A DNA stretch of 64,000 nucleotides from Castanea sativa. Taxonomy: Eukaryota > Streptophyta > Magnoliopsida > Fagales > Fagaceae. The stretch spans positions 35,499,001 to 35,563,000 of the forward strand of contig NC_134013.1 in assembly GCF_040712315.1 (NCBI RefSeq), given 5' to 3'. Positions 46,001 to 51,107 of the stretch are shown here, piece after piece (the stretch's first letter is position 1; each line of letters starts with the position of its first letter). Below the pieces are notes generated by a model. The model was not told where the DNA came from. It searched no databases and saw nothing but the letters and a program-made list of their open reading frames with translations. Position numbers and translations under genes: made by a program.

Positions 46001-47772
46001 GCTTCCTTCTACCTCCTTTAGGAACCATGCAAGTCCTCAACAACCAGCTAGTTAGAAAATTCAGAGCTCAAGAAATTCAGCATTATGATTATAGTTAGAC
46101 AGCACCATCATTGCATCCAAGTCATGATCTTTCCTTATTCTTACCATCTAGTTGTAGACTGTCCTTCATTTTTACAGTAGACTACCCAAATTCTAGCATC
46201 TAAGCTTGTTTGGAAGATTCTTTTTACAAGTGGTTTAATTTAAGCATGCAAAACCAGTCTCTAGCATTTTAATTTTGAACAACTCAACTGCAATAGCTCA
46301 TCATCAAAACATTATCTTCTAAATCTACTGCAATATCAAAATATCAGCAACAGCTCATATAATGACCGCTCTCACAAATCATAAACCTCCTACTAGAAAT
46401 AGCATGCACGCTACTTCTTATTCCTAAAAAAGCAATTCCTATGCCCAATAACATTTTTAGAACTAGCTAAATCATGCATGATGACACTCTTGAAATACAA
46501 GCTACCCACTGCATAACAGAATATACAAAGTAAAATAAAGGCTGAAAATAAAATAAAAGTAGAAAAGATAACCATGATCTATGGAAGTCCATACAATGTC
46601 CTCAGAGACGCATTTACAATTCAGCAAAATCATAACAGTCCAAACATTGTGATAAAAAATTGGCCAAAAACATACACTCTTGGTCCCTAAACTCTAGCTC
46701 ATGAGCAATTTTAGTCTCTAAAGTTTAAAGTAATCACCAAAAACAAAAAAACAAAAAAAAAACTTAAAAAAGAACGATTTTAGTCCCAAAATAACTTGAA
46801 GTGATTGCTTTTAGTCCCTAAATTACTTAAAGTGATCGATTTTAATCCCTAAATATCTTAAATGATCAATTTTAAACCCCACATAACTTAAAGTGATGGC
46901 TTTTAGTCTTGTAATTACTTAGGGTCTATTTGGATACCGCCTATTTTGCTGAAACTGAAAACTTATTGCTGAAAGTACCGTAAATAAAGGTAAAAGTTAG
47001 TTGAAATAGTACAAGCTCATAAATAGTGCCAAAAAGTGCAGTAACGCACGTGAATACTAGCAAAAATAAGTTAAATAGTGAAATAATTTATAATTTTAAT
47101 CCACATCCAAAGGGACACTTAAAAGTGATTGATTTTAACTCCTAAATAAGTTAAATGGTCGATTTTAGTGACTAAATAACTTGAAGTGATCTATTTCAGC
47201 CCCTAAATAACTCGTATTCAGTGATGATGTATCAATTATTAGTTTGGTAAAACACGATCACTTTAAACTCAGTAACTATAATCGCTCATGTGTTAAAGTT
47301 TGGGGACCATAATTTTTTTTTTTTTTTTTGGATAGGTAATTGAAGTGAGATATTAATATTATTATACAAAAAGAAGGGTGATAGAGGAACTCACAGCGGT
47401 GGGAAACAGTGTTAGAAGTTGTTCGTACAACGGCGCCGCCTCGGTAATCGGCAAATGCTAAAGACAGACAGACACACACACACACACACACACATAAACA
47501 AATTATGCAAAATTCAAAAAACCCTCATCAAAAATCAAAAGGGTATACCTGAGCCTCATTGGCAAGAATTTCTGCGGCTTCAATGTTGTACTTATCATCG
47601 ACAATAACGTTGTCGGAGTCCATCGGTTTGTCCTGAAAAGAAAACCCCCCAATTCACATAAAATTATGGCAAAAGATGAAACCGAAAAACACAGTGACAG
47701 AGGCATATTAAATAATAATTGAAGATTTCAACAAAAAAAAAAAAAAAAAAGTACCGCGGTAGTGGAAGACAT
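14930..47772 (-). CDS. CSTF77: CSTF77, cleavage stimulation factor 77 kDa subunit (23 coding exons)
   Basis: The gene encodes the plant CstF77/Rna14/Suppressor-of-forked protein. It scaffolds the nuclear CstF complex, joins CstF64 and CstF50, contacts CPSF, and is needed for pre-mRNA cleavage and polyadenylation. In Arabidopsis it also affects 3' processing of FLC antisense RNA. The exons join in frame to 764 codons plus TGA, near the family length. Residues about 35-500 are HAT (half-TPR) repeats, e.g. [12 protein letters not shown] (exon 4), [12 protein letters not shown] (exon 7), [12 protein letters not shown] (exon 11) and [15 protein letters not shown] (exon 14). Residues about 640-700 are rich in Pro, Ser and Gly. 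The tail has [13 protein letters not shown], the conserved region that in homologues binds CstF64. The start is the ATG at 47,772; an in-frame ATG in exon 2 (residue 10) is an alternative. Introns are GT-AG except intron 8 (GC-AG). Confidence 0.96.
15094..16583 (-). other. CSTF77 intron 22
   Basis: 1,490 bp. It holds an (AG)n microsatellite at 15,919-15,942 and poly-T/poly-A runs. I recognise no inserted element with clear ends. Confidence 0.8.
16584..16805 (-). CDS. CSTF77: CSTF77 exon 22
   Basis: Residues to 711: [18 protein letters not shown], then a Ser/Gly/Pro-rich linker and a basic GKRKD motif. Acceptor TTTTCAG, donor GTATGT. Confidence 0.96.
16806..17121 (-). other. CSTF77 intron 21
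   Basis: 316 bp, GT-AG; nothing recognised inside. Confidence 0.9.
17122..17277 (-). CDS. CSTF77: CSTF77 exon 21
   Basis: Residues to 637: [19 protein letters not shown] and SLPAVEG, conserved in the plant family. Acceptor CTTGTAG, donor GTAATT. Confidence 0.97.
17278..19082 (-). other. CSTF77 intron 20 with simple repeats and an old duplication
   Basis: It contains (GT)n at about 19,019-19,059, a C-run followed by an A-run at 18,540-18,575, and a diverged duplication of about 125 bp (18,640-18,765 and 18,765-18,890; shared TTTTAAATTA, TGCAT, TTATTTATTTTTTTCAA). The end of the second copy holds CCTTAGTCCCAAAATTTTGG, which recurs inverted at 22,130-22,155. Confidence 0.7.
19083..19184 (-). 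CDS. CSTF77: CSTF77 exon 20
   Basis: Residues to 585: [19 protein letters not shown], the conserved stretch after the HAT domain. Acceptor TGTGCAG, donor GTATGT. Confidence 0.96.
19280..19346 (-). CDS. CSTF77: CSTF77 exon 19
   Basis: Residues 529-551 (split): [20 protein letters not shown] then SV. Acceptor TTTTCAG, donor GTACTC. It is separated from exon 18 by 8.7 kb. Confidence 0.94.
19698..20464. mobile_element. hAT-type MITE, 767 bp, in intron 18
   Basis: The ends are inverted: left CAAAGTTTTGAATTCCGTT, right complement CAATGTTTTGAATTCTGTT. They are flanked by CTTAACAG (19,690-19,697) and CTTAACAT (20,465-20,472), an 8-bp target duplication with one mismatch. The subterminal parts are rich in GGAAC/CCGG words. 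No transposase. Confidence 0.85.
21158..22091. mobile_element. Tourist-like element with GTTTGGAT ends, 934 bp, in intron 18
   Basis: Left end TACGCGTTTGGATTGCG, right end complement GGTTCCGTTTGGATACCGC. The right end belongs to the same family as the elements at 34,963, 46,922 and 48,290. Inside is a Pro/Thr/Asn-rich region with an imperfect ACCCATCAAACCCACTACCG repeat (about 21,540-21,770). The reading frame there is most likely fortuitous. Target duplication unclear. Confidence 0.65.
21540..21775 (+). repeat. Imperfect tandem repeat of ATCAAACCCA words
   Basis: Units of about 26 bp (CACTACCGATCAACCCATCA) recur at 21,700-21,770, with looser copies upstream to 21,540. The encoded residues repeat as HQTHYRST, which reflects DNA periodicity rather than a protein family. 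Confidence 0.75.
22877..24193 (+). pseudogene. LINE ORF1 region
   Basis: Pieces in several frames fit the DUF4283-type ORF1 of plant L1 elements: a Ser/Pro-rich leader, [11 protein letters not shown] (about 23,070), and [20 protein letters not shown] (about 23,270-23,325). The latter corresponds to the usual 'VP.G.N..GW..F...L' motif. From 23,693 a Ser/Pro/Gly-rich acidic segment follows. ORF1 would bind the LINE RNA; this one is broken. Confidence 0.65.
24335..25237 (+). pseudogene. LINE ORF2 endonuclease domain
   Basis: Starts with [17 protein letters not shown] (Asn of the first motif). It continues with CLQETKLD (Glu), a break at 24,561, then [15 protein letters not shown] (Asp/Asn), SRIDRVLVS and [12 protein letters not shown] (final His). 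This is the APE-type endonuclease that nicks target DNA. A stop at about 24,560 and lost residues inactivate it. Confidence 0.92.
25238..26940 (+). pseudogene. LINE ORF2 reverse transcriptase domain
   Basis: Motifs in order: [17 protein letters not shown] (25,655-25,705), [19 protein letters not shown] (25,857-25,915), [29 protein letters not shown] (26,065-26,100; first catalytic Asp), [13 protein letters not shown] (Asp replaced by Asn), TSDDTIFIL (about 26,370-26,400; catalytic DD, in a shifted frame), [16 protein letters not shown], and [20 protein letters not shown]. At least four frame changes. Confidence 0.92.
27287..27700 (+). pseudogene. LINE ORF2 C-terminal zinc-binding region (zf-RVT)
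   Basis: [20 protein letters not shown], then [20 protein letters not shown], and a Cys-rich end NWCCMCRCG match the plant LINE zf-RVT domain. The frame is lost after 27,600. Confidence 0.85.
28088..28240 (-). CDS. CSTF77: CSTF77 exon 18
   Basis: Residues 478-528: [18 protein letters not shown], then [20 protein letters not shown]. Acceptor ATATAG, donor GTATAT. The LINE in intron 18 ends 35 bp past this donor. Confidence 0.97.
28241..29299 (-). other. CSTF77 intron 17
   Basis: 1,059 bp, AT-rich, with an imperfect (ATA/ATG)n stretch at 29,120-29,190. No element with clear ends was seen. Confidence 0.85.
29300..29359 (-). CDS. CSTF77: CSTF77 exon 17
   Basis: Residues 458-477: [20 protein letters not shown]. 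Acceptor TTTGCAG, donor GTAGTT. Confidence 0.97.
30345..30900. repeat. Direct duplication, period about 288 bp
   Basis: GACTCAGAATGGAAGAATTG begins at 30,361 and again at 30,649. Both copies run through GGGGTCAATTTATTTTATGA and the A-rich tract to GACAGACACCAAGTGTGTGT (30,545 and 30,842). The copies are nearly identical, so the event is recent. Confidence 0.9.
30790..31170 (-). mobile_element. 5'-truncated LINE 3' end
   Basis: On -, [32 protein letters not shown] (split by the stop) resembles the tail of plant LINE ORF2. The 3' UTR ends GTACACACACTTGGTGTCTG and then a T/A-rich tail. This is the same tail type as at 35,306, 37,980 and 44,160. The tail part has been duplicated together with its flank (30,487-30,600). 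Confidence 0.65.
31560..31745. repeat. Tandem repeat inside the hAT element, about 2.7 x 66 bp
   Basis: GCACCTCATTTTTGCGGTCA begins at 31,569, 31,634 and 31,699 (the third with GGTTA), a period of about 65 bp. It forms the subterminal repeat region. Confidence 0.85.
32230..32745. mobile_element. GC-rich, CpG-dense block with inverted ends, nested in hAT element
   Basis: Left GAAGCACAGGTGCGTTTCGGG, right complement GAAGCACGGGTGCGGCGTTT, so the ends are roughly inverted. The interior alternates an AT-rich part (32,330-32,480) and an extremely CpG-rich part (32,510-32,730; words GAATCGGCGCG and CCGGTACCGG). The contrast with the AT-rich intron is sharp. Classified only as a TIR-like element. 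Confidence 0.6.
34282..34378 (-). CDS. CSTF77: CSTF77 exon 16
   Basis: Residues to 457: [20 protein letters not shown] and [10 protein letters not shown]. Acceptor TCACAG, donor GTAGAC. Confidence 0.97.
34532..34596 (-). CDS. CSTF77: CSTF77 exon 15
   Basis: Residues 404-425 (split): [19 protein letters not shown] then ILE. Acceptor CCTGCAG, donor GTGAGT. Confidence 0.97.
34963..35257. mobile_element. Tourist-like MITE, 295 bp
   Basis: Left GTGTTCGTTTGGGAACAGC, right complement GTGTGTTTGGAAGCCC. The interior words CTGAAACTGAAAAC, ATGAATAGTACC and AAATAAGCTGAATAGT match the elements at 46,922 and 48,290. Confidence 0.8.
35306..35410 (-). mobile_element. LINE 3' tail fragment
   Basis: On +, TTTGACAAGTAATAAGTTTATTG is followed by CACCCTAGTACACAGGGAGTGTACAAGG. 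This is the complement of a plant L1 3' UTR ending in AATAAA and an A-tail. Confidence 0.6.
35761..35901 (-). CDS. CSTF77: CSTF77 exon 14
   Basis: Residues 357-403: [18 protein letters not shown] and the conserved [19 protein letters not shown]. Acceptor CTGCAG; the donor GTCCTT is weak. Confidence 0.97.
35902..36556 (-). other. CSTF77 intron 13
   Basis: 655 bp, AT-rich, nothing recognised. Confidence 0.85.
36557..36625 (-). CDS. CSTF77: CSTF77 exon 13
   Basis: Residues 334-356: [15 protein letters not shown] and TTALAHIQ. Acceptor ATTGCAG, donor GTAAGT. Confidence 0.97.
36704..36762 (-). CDS. CSTF77: CSTF77 exon 12
   Basis: Residues to 333: [20 protein letters not shown]. Acceptor TGGTCAG, donor GTAAGT. 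Confidence 0.97.
36763..37063 (-). other. CSTF77 intron 11
   Basis: 301 bp, GT-AG, nothing recognised. Confidence 0.85.
37064..37184 (-). CDS. CSTF77: CSTF77 exon 11
   Basis: Residues 274-314 (split): [19 protein letters not shown] and [15 protein letters not shown] repeat. Acceptor ATTCCAG, donor GTAATT. Confidence 0.97.
37185..39159 (-). other. CSTF77 intron 10 with two duplications
   Basis: 1,975 bp. A short duplication (GGCTCTCATAGATCTAGGA at 37,540 and 37,884), a LINE tail at 37,975-38,060 and a tandem duplication of about 255 bp (38,230-38,475 and 38,488-38,730). Confidence 0.85.
38230..38730. repeat. Diverged tandem duplication, period about 255 bp
   Basis: Both copies share TTGACTTTGAAAAA, CCTGAACTACCTCCT, TTACTTCAGAATGTAAAG (or ACATCAG), GTAGACATATTTAC and GAGATCCAGAATAAGTT in the same order. 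Confidence 0.88.
39160..39223 (-). CDS. CSTF77: CSTF77 exon 10
   Basis: Residues to 273: [20 protein letters not shown] then Q. Acceptor ATTCCAG, donor GTAGGA. Confidence 0.96.
39224..39939 (-). other. CSTF77 intron 9
   Basis: 716 bp, AT-rich, nothing recognised. Confidence 0.85.
39940..39986 (-). CDS. CSTF77: CSTF77 exon 9
   Basis: Residues 237-252 (split): [16 protein letters not shown]. Acceptor CTTACAG, donor GTAAGA. Confidence 0.96.
39987..40622 (-). other. CSTF77 intron 8, GC-AG, with 49-bp tandem repeat
   Basis: Begins GCAAAT on - and ends CTTACAG. GGAATAAAAACTTCT starts at 40,051, 40,100 and 40,149, giving nearly three units of 49 bp. Confidence 0.85.
40623..40751 (-). CDS. CSTF77: CSTF77 exon 8 (GC donor)
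   Basis: Residues 194-236: [19 protein letters not shown] to [11 protein letters not shown]. Acceptor TATGCAG. The donor is CAAG|GCAAAT, a GC-AG intron; no GT donor keeps the family reading. Confidence 0.93.
40896..41036 (-). CDS. CSTF77: CSTF77 exon 7
   Basis: Residues 147-193: [18 protein letters not shown] and [16 protein letters not shown]. Acceptor CATGCAG, donor GTAACT. Confidence 0.97.
41037..41557 (-). other. CSTF77 intron 6
   Basis: 521 bp. The 41,108-41,205 part is a row of four hairpins (separate entry); the rest is A/T-rich. Confidence 0.85.
41108..41205. repeat. Row of four adjacent hairpins with 8-nt related loops
   Basis: Stems and loops: 41,108-41,129 CCCTAGG-aatcagca-CCTAGGG; 41,131-41,156 TTTGCTTGG-aataagca-CCAAGCAAA; 41,161-41,182 ACTTAGG-catcagta-CCTAAGT; 41,184-41,205 CGTTTGG-cgtcagca-CCAAACG. 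All stems are perfect, all loops are exactly 8 nt with the form NNT(C/A)AG(C/T)A, all stems close with GG/CC, and stem sequences differ. I do not recognise the family. Confidence 0.95.
41558..41619 (-). CDS. CSTF77: CSTF77 exon 6
   Basis: Residues to 146: [18 protein letters not shown]. Acceptor TTTTCAG, donor GTTTGT. Confidence 0.97.
41620..43583 (-). other. CSTF77 intron 5
   Basis: 1,964 bp. A (CTTTTT)n tract at about 41,737-41,793, a palindromic element at 43,184-43,340, otherwise nothing recognised. Confidence 0.85.
43184..43340. mobile_element. Palindromic MITE-like hairpin with an A/T-rich insert
   Basis: ATGACTTATTTTTAGAGGTT at the left and its complement at the right end (AACCTCTAAAAATAAGTCAT) flank arms of about 60 bp. 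The centre has TATAAGTAAAAATAAATAAAT, resembling a LINE tail. Further matching pieces (TGGTAGCA and TGCTACCA) suggest larger decayed arms, about 43,070-43,450. Confidence 0.7.
43584..43684 (-). CDS. CSTF77: CSTF77 exon 5
   Basis: Completes Trp92 and runs [15 protein letters not shown] to FDFMLSYL. Acceptor CTTGTAG, donor GTGTGT. Confidence 0.97.
43685..44895 (-). other. CSTF77 intron 4
   Basis: 1,211 bp with a LINE tail fragment at about 44,158-44,330 (GTACACAGGATGTATACAAA) and (TG)n/(TA)n at 44,455-44,480. No gene. Confidence 0.8.
44896..45005 (-). CDS. CSTF77: CSTF77 exon 4
   Basis: Residues 56-92 (split codon), [14 protein letters not shown] to [11 protein letters not shown]. Acceptor CTCCAG, donor GTATGT. 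Carries a full HAT motif. Confidence 0.97.
46690..47215. repeat. Imperfect tandem repeat, about 36-bp unit, split by a MITE
   Basis: Units of the form CTTAAAGTGATYGATTTTA followed by GTCCCTAAATAA recur at 46,790, 46,825, 46,860 and 46,895, and after the MITE at about 47,120, 47,155 and 47,190. Confidence 0.85.
46922..47118. mobile_element. Tourist/Harbinger-like MITE, 197 bp, TTA duplication
   Basis: Left GGGTCTATTTGGATACCGC, right complement GTGTCCCTTTGGATGTGG. TTA lies on both sides (46,919-46,921; 47,119-47,121). Removing it restores the 36-bp tandem unit. TTA duplications are typical of PIF/Harbinger. Confidence 0.85.
47395..47457 (-). CDS. CSTF77: CSTF77 exon 3
   Basis: Residues 35-55, including [14 protein letters not shown], the first helix of the HAT array. 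Acceptor CTTTAG, donor GTGAGT. Confidence 0.93.
47464..47494. repeat. (AC)n microsatellite next to CSTF77 exon 3
   Basis: About 15 AC units within intron 2 (47,458-47,548), 10 bp or so upstream of the exon 3 acceptor in gene sense. Confidence 0.9.
47549..47632 (-). CDS. CSTF77: CSTF77 exon 2
   Basis: Residues 7-34, ending [15 protein letters not shown]. Acceptor CTTTTCAG, donor GTATAC. Contains the alternative start Met10 ([10 protein letters not shown]). Confidence 0.93.
47755..47772 (-). CDS. CSTF77: CSTF77 exon 1 (coding part)
   Basis: Residues 1-6 (MSSTTA), donor GTACTT. The exon is short and its assignment rests on being in frame with exon 2 and on the ATG position; the 5' untranslated part lies above 47,772. 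Confidence 0.75.
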
Positions 47773-48280
47773 TATTTGATTTGATAAATTTGAAAGACGC
47801 GACACTTGCTAAAACCTCCGTGAACCGAAACTTTCGGTCACCGGAACAGTGGTTGCTTGTCAGTGCGACGGTTTGCTGGATAAAGTTTATTTCTTTTTAT
47901 TTTGAATTACGTTAACACAACCTAATTAAGGGAGCTTCTGACTTCTGTCGGTCTCGTGACTCACTCATGTGGTATCTTTTCTTTTCTTTTTTTCTTTTTT
48001 TCTCTTTTTTATGAACTCACAACTCACCCATTGGTATTACTTTTTCACAATCAACGCTGTATTATTTTTTCTCCACAGCTCAAAGTAAGCCATATAATAT
48101 ATAGTTTTGGAAAAACATATAAGAAGAAACGGTGTAGGAGGGTTTTTTTTTTTTTCTTCTTTCTAGAAAGACAAAATATAGTGTCAACCCGAGTCTACAA
48201 CTACAAAAGTTAGACCATTTTATAGTTGTAATCTAGTTATGTCATATATTATAAACCCAGTTTAAAACTCTAGTACCACT
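47773..48280 (-). promoter_or_regulatory. 5' UTR and promoter side of CSTF77
   Basis: The 150 bp above the ATG are less AT-rich than the surroundings, with several CG dinucleotides (GACGCGACAC, CACCGGAACAG). No clear TATA box is at a fixed distance, which fits a housekeeping gene. The start of transcription cannot be read from sequence alone. Confidence 0.45.
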
Positions 48281-48289
48281 TCTTTTTTT

Positions 48290-48500
48290 TTTCTAATAAG
48301 TGTCATTTTTGTAAATATTATTTTTGCCAACTTATTTTACTAATTAGTTTATTTTTGTTACTATTTATGGGTCTCACTGCATTTTTTTGTACTCTTTATG
48401 GGTCCTACTATACTATTTCAGTTAACTTTTTTCTTTATCTGCAATATTTTTAGCAAAAAGTTTTCAATTTCAGTAAAATAAGCGGATCCCAAACGAACCC
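48290..48500. mobile_element. Tourist-like MITE fragment upstream of CSTF77
   Basis: The right end complement GGGTTCGTTTGGGATCCGCT and the interior TTTCAGTAAAATAAGCGG, GGTCCTACTATACTATTTCA match the family. The left terminus is lost or decayed. It sits about 520-730 bp upstream of the CSTF77 ATG. Confidence 0.75.
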
Positions 48501-50568
48501 TAAGTATTACTGTTTACTCAAAAAACAAAAACAAAAAAAGACAAAAAAATCATAGTTATTTTTTTTTCAAAACATTTACAAATTTCCCTTGTAATTAAAA
48601 TCCAATAGGTTATCAAAAAAAATCCGATAGGCTATAGCAATTTATTAACTCCTATAGTGTTTTTTTATTTTTAGGGGGAACTTTTATTTTAGCCAATTTA
48701 GTACATAATTTTTGGTATTATAGCATTAACTTTCTCTTTTGCCACTTCAGTACATAAACTTTGATATTACAACAGGAAAACCCCCTTAACTATTTTTTTC
48801 ACCAATTTAACCTTTTTTTTGCAATAACATAAAAGTTAAGGGGTTTATTATCCACTATGTCTCTAAAAGAGGGGGAAGGTTTTTATTCTTAAAATCTATG
48901 ATAGAGGAAATGGTTATACGAACTCCATGTTTATGGGTAAGAAAACTATAAAGTGGTTGTTGTATAACTTAGAAGAAGTGGTGTCAGATGTGAATCCAAA
49001 ACAGTTTGTAATGATAAGAGGAGATGATAACGCGTTATCTAGAGTTTTGGAGAGGTCAGCATGGTGATTGCAGAGTGTTGGAGAGGTCACTCAGCATTTA
49101 CTTTATGGTTTTGGCTGAAAATGGTAAGATCTCTTTCAAGGGTATCTTGCTATCTTGGGTATAGCAGCTGGCAGTTGGGATTTCGGCATTAAATGCCTGC
49201 TGATATCACTGACAGCTAGGCGTCAAGTGTTGAATACACTGCTGGAGTTCAGCTGGAAATGTTTCCCCTTTTGGGTGTGTGTTTTTAGTGCAAGGTTCCA
49301 TAACAACACAATTCTAGAAAGTAACAGAAGGATTGGTTGAAAGGTAATGAAGGTTTAGAGATGTAGTCAATGTCTCATTGTGCTGTGACATAATCTTGGT
49401 GAGCAAAAAGAGTATTAAATGTTTTGCTCTAGCAGGTGGCAGAGAAATATATGGTCTTATTGTGGCAGACAGCAGCTGGGTATGAAAAATATAATGAATA
49501 TTTTGAATATAGTTGAAGATAAAAGATAACCAATCAGATTAGGCCATGTGTTTTAGTTGGATTTTAGCTGAAAGTAGTAATAAGATTTATGCAAAATAAT
49601 ATAATGAAGTTTCCAAATTTGTATAGCAGTAGTTAGGGATTGAATGGACAGTTATTTTCCTAGCAGTAAGATGGCTGGGGATATTGAGTATGTGTCATAT
49701 GATAAATATTAAATTTTAGGAAAAGAGTAATAGGGAATTTTATCATTTTAAGTGCTATGTGATAAGAGATGCTTACCATATGTTATCCGCTACACACGGA
49801 CTCGTCAGAGTTTAGGGAGTTAGAGAAGACACGCCAAGCAACATGTTTTTTTTATCAACTTTAAACTGCTAGAGCTTTACTAAACATACCTCTTGGCCCT
49901 CTAAACCACGACTCTCAAAGTTTCCCCAAAAAGACTTATGAGCTTGGATCATAAACCGAAGATGAGACGACGTACCTCAAGTTTTGTTATCATTGTGTGT
50001 AAATATGGGCTCTTGTTAAAGAAGCCGCTTGTCATGAATATGAGAGAGGTGATATGGGTTGTGAGTTTTGATTCATTACTTAAGCCCGATCCATATATTG
50101 ATGTTGATGATATCGTGGGGTTATAATCCCAATTGATGAAGAGGAAATGTGGACCATAAATCCGCCTCTTGAAGTAAGGATCTCGCAGGCCATGTGAGCT
50201 CAATCCATGTAGTTGAATGAGATATGAGCTTATTTTGGCATTTAAAGAGATTTACCCAAAAAATCAATAATATGTTGATGTGGCATGGGTTGCCAATGAA
50301 GTGATGCTATGTAAGCCGAAAAAAGAGTCCTCAACAAGGTTCAAATAAGGTCAAACTGTAATAACATAATACTTAATAAATATGAAATAAATATAATTAA
50401 TTAATTATATATAAAAATTAACGATCTTCACTGAAAATTAAAAAGATTCAAAGGAAAAAAAATGTTTTATGGTTTTTTGGGTTTTAAAAACCGGATTGGT
50501 GGCCACTTCCCAATTACCACAATTCGACCTTGATTCGGTTCAGTTTTTAAAACCATGTTTTTAATGCT

Positions 50569-50570
<2 letters not shown>
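48501..50570. other. Intergenic DNA, no gene recognised
   Basis: It has less extreme base composition at 48,900-50,230, with words such as GGAGAGGTCA repeated near 49,045 and 49,080. This may be an old retroelement, but no domain is readable. A 62-residue frame at 49,938 has no supporting motif. Confidence 0.5.
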
Positions 50571-50646
<76 letters not shown>

Positions 50647-50655
50647 CACGTGTGT
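50571..50655. repeat. (TA)n(TG)n compound microsatellite
   Basis: About 13 TA units followed by about 18 TG units, then a short CG/CA run. Confidence 0.95.
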
Positions 50656-51065
50656 GTGTGAGTTGGGTTCAAGTTACACAATCCAATATTTTTAACTAGA
50701 TGTGAACTTTGATAAATCTACCACTGGATTACATTATCTTTATATATTCTTCATGCTTACAAAATTTAAAGATGACCAATGATCAATAGTTATGTTATCA
50801 ATCAATTGTTTAAATTCAAGTTTTTGTAGTTTAAAATAATGCAAAAAAAGATGAGTTTATGGATCAAGTGGTAAATTACATTTGATTGGCATGTATGTTA
50901 AGAACATATAAAACATGTAATTAAACAGTTGAATTTTCAAAATATGAATTCAATAACAAGTTATTAAATAGTGTAATATTACTTAAAGTTACACAAGGTA
51001 ATTAAACGGTTGCTTAAATTACATCTGATCAGCATGAAAATTGGCATGTATATTAAAAACATATA

Positions 51066-51069
51066 GAAC

Positions 51070-51102
<33 letters not shown>

Positions 51103-51107
51103 TGTGA
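51066..51107. repeat. (TATG)n microsatellite
   Basis: About ten TATG units. Confidence 0.95.

Larger units (their letters stand above)
45006..47394 (-). other. CSTF77 intron 3
   Basis: 2,389 bp. The 46,690-47,215 part is a tandem repeat split by a MITE. The remainder (45,060-46,650) holds no recognised element. Confidence 0.85.

Noticed and set aside
49938..50126. 62-residue frame on + in intergenic DNA
   Set aside because: Looks protein-like in composition but no family is recognised and there is no splice or start context.
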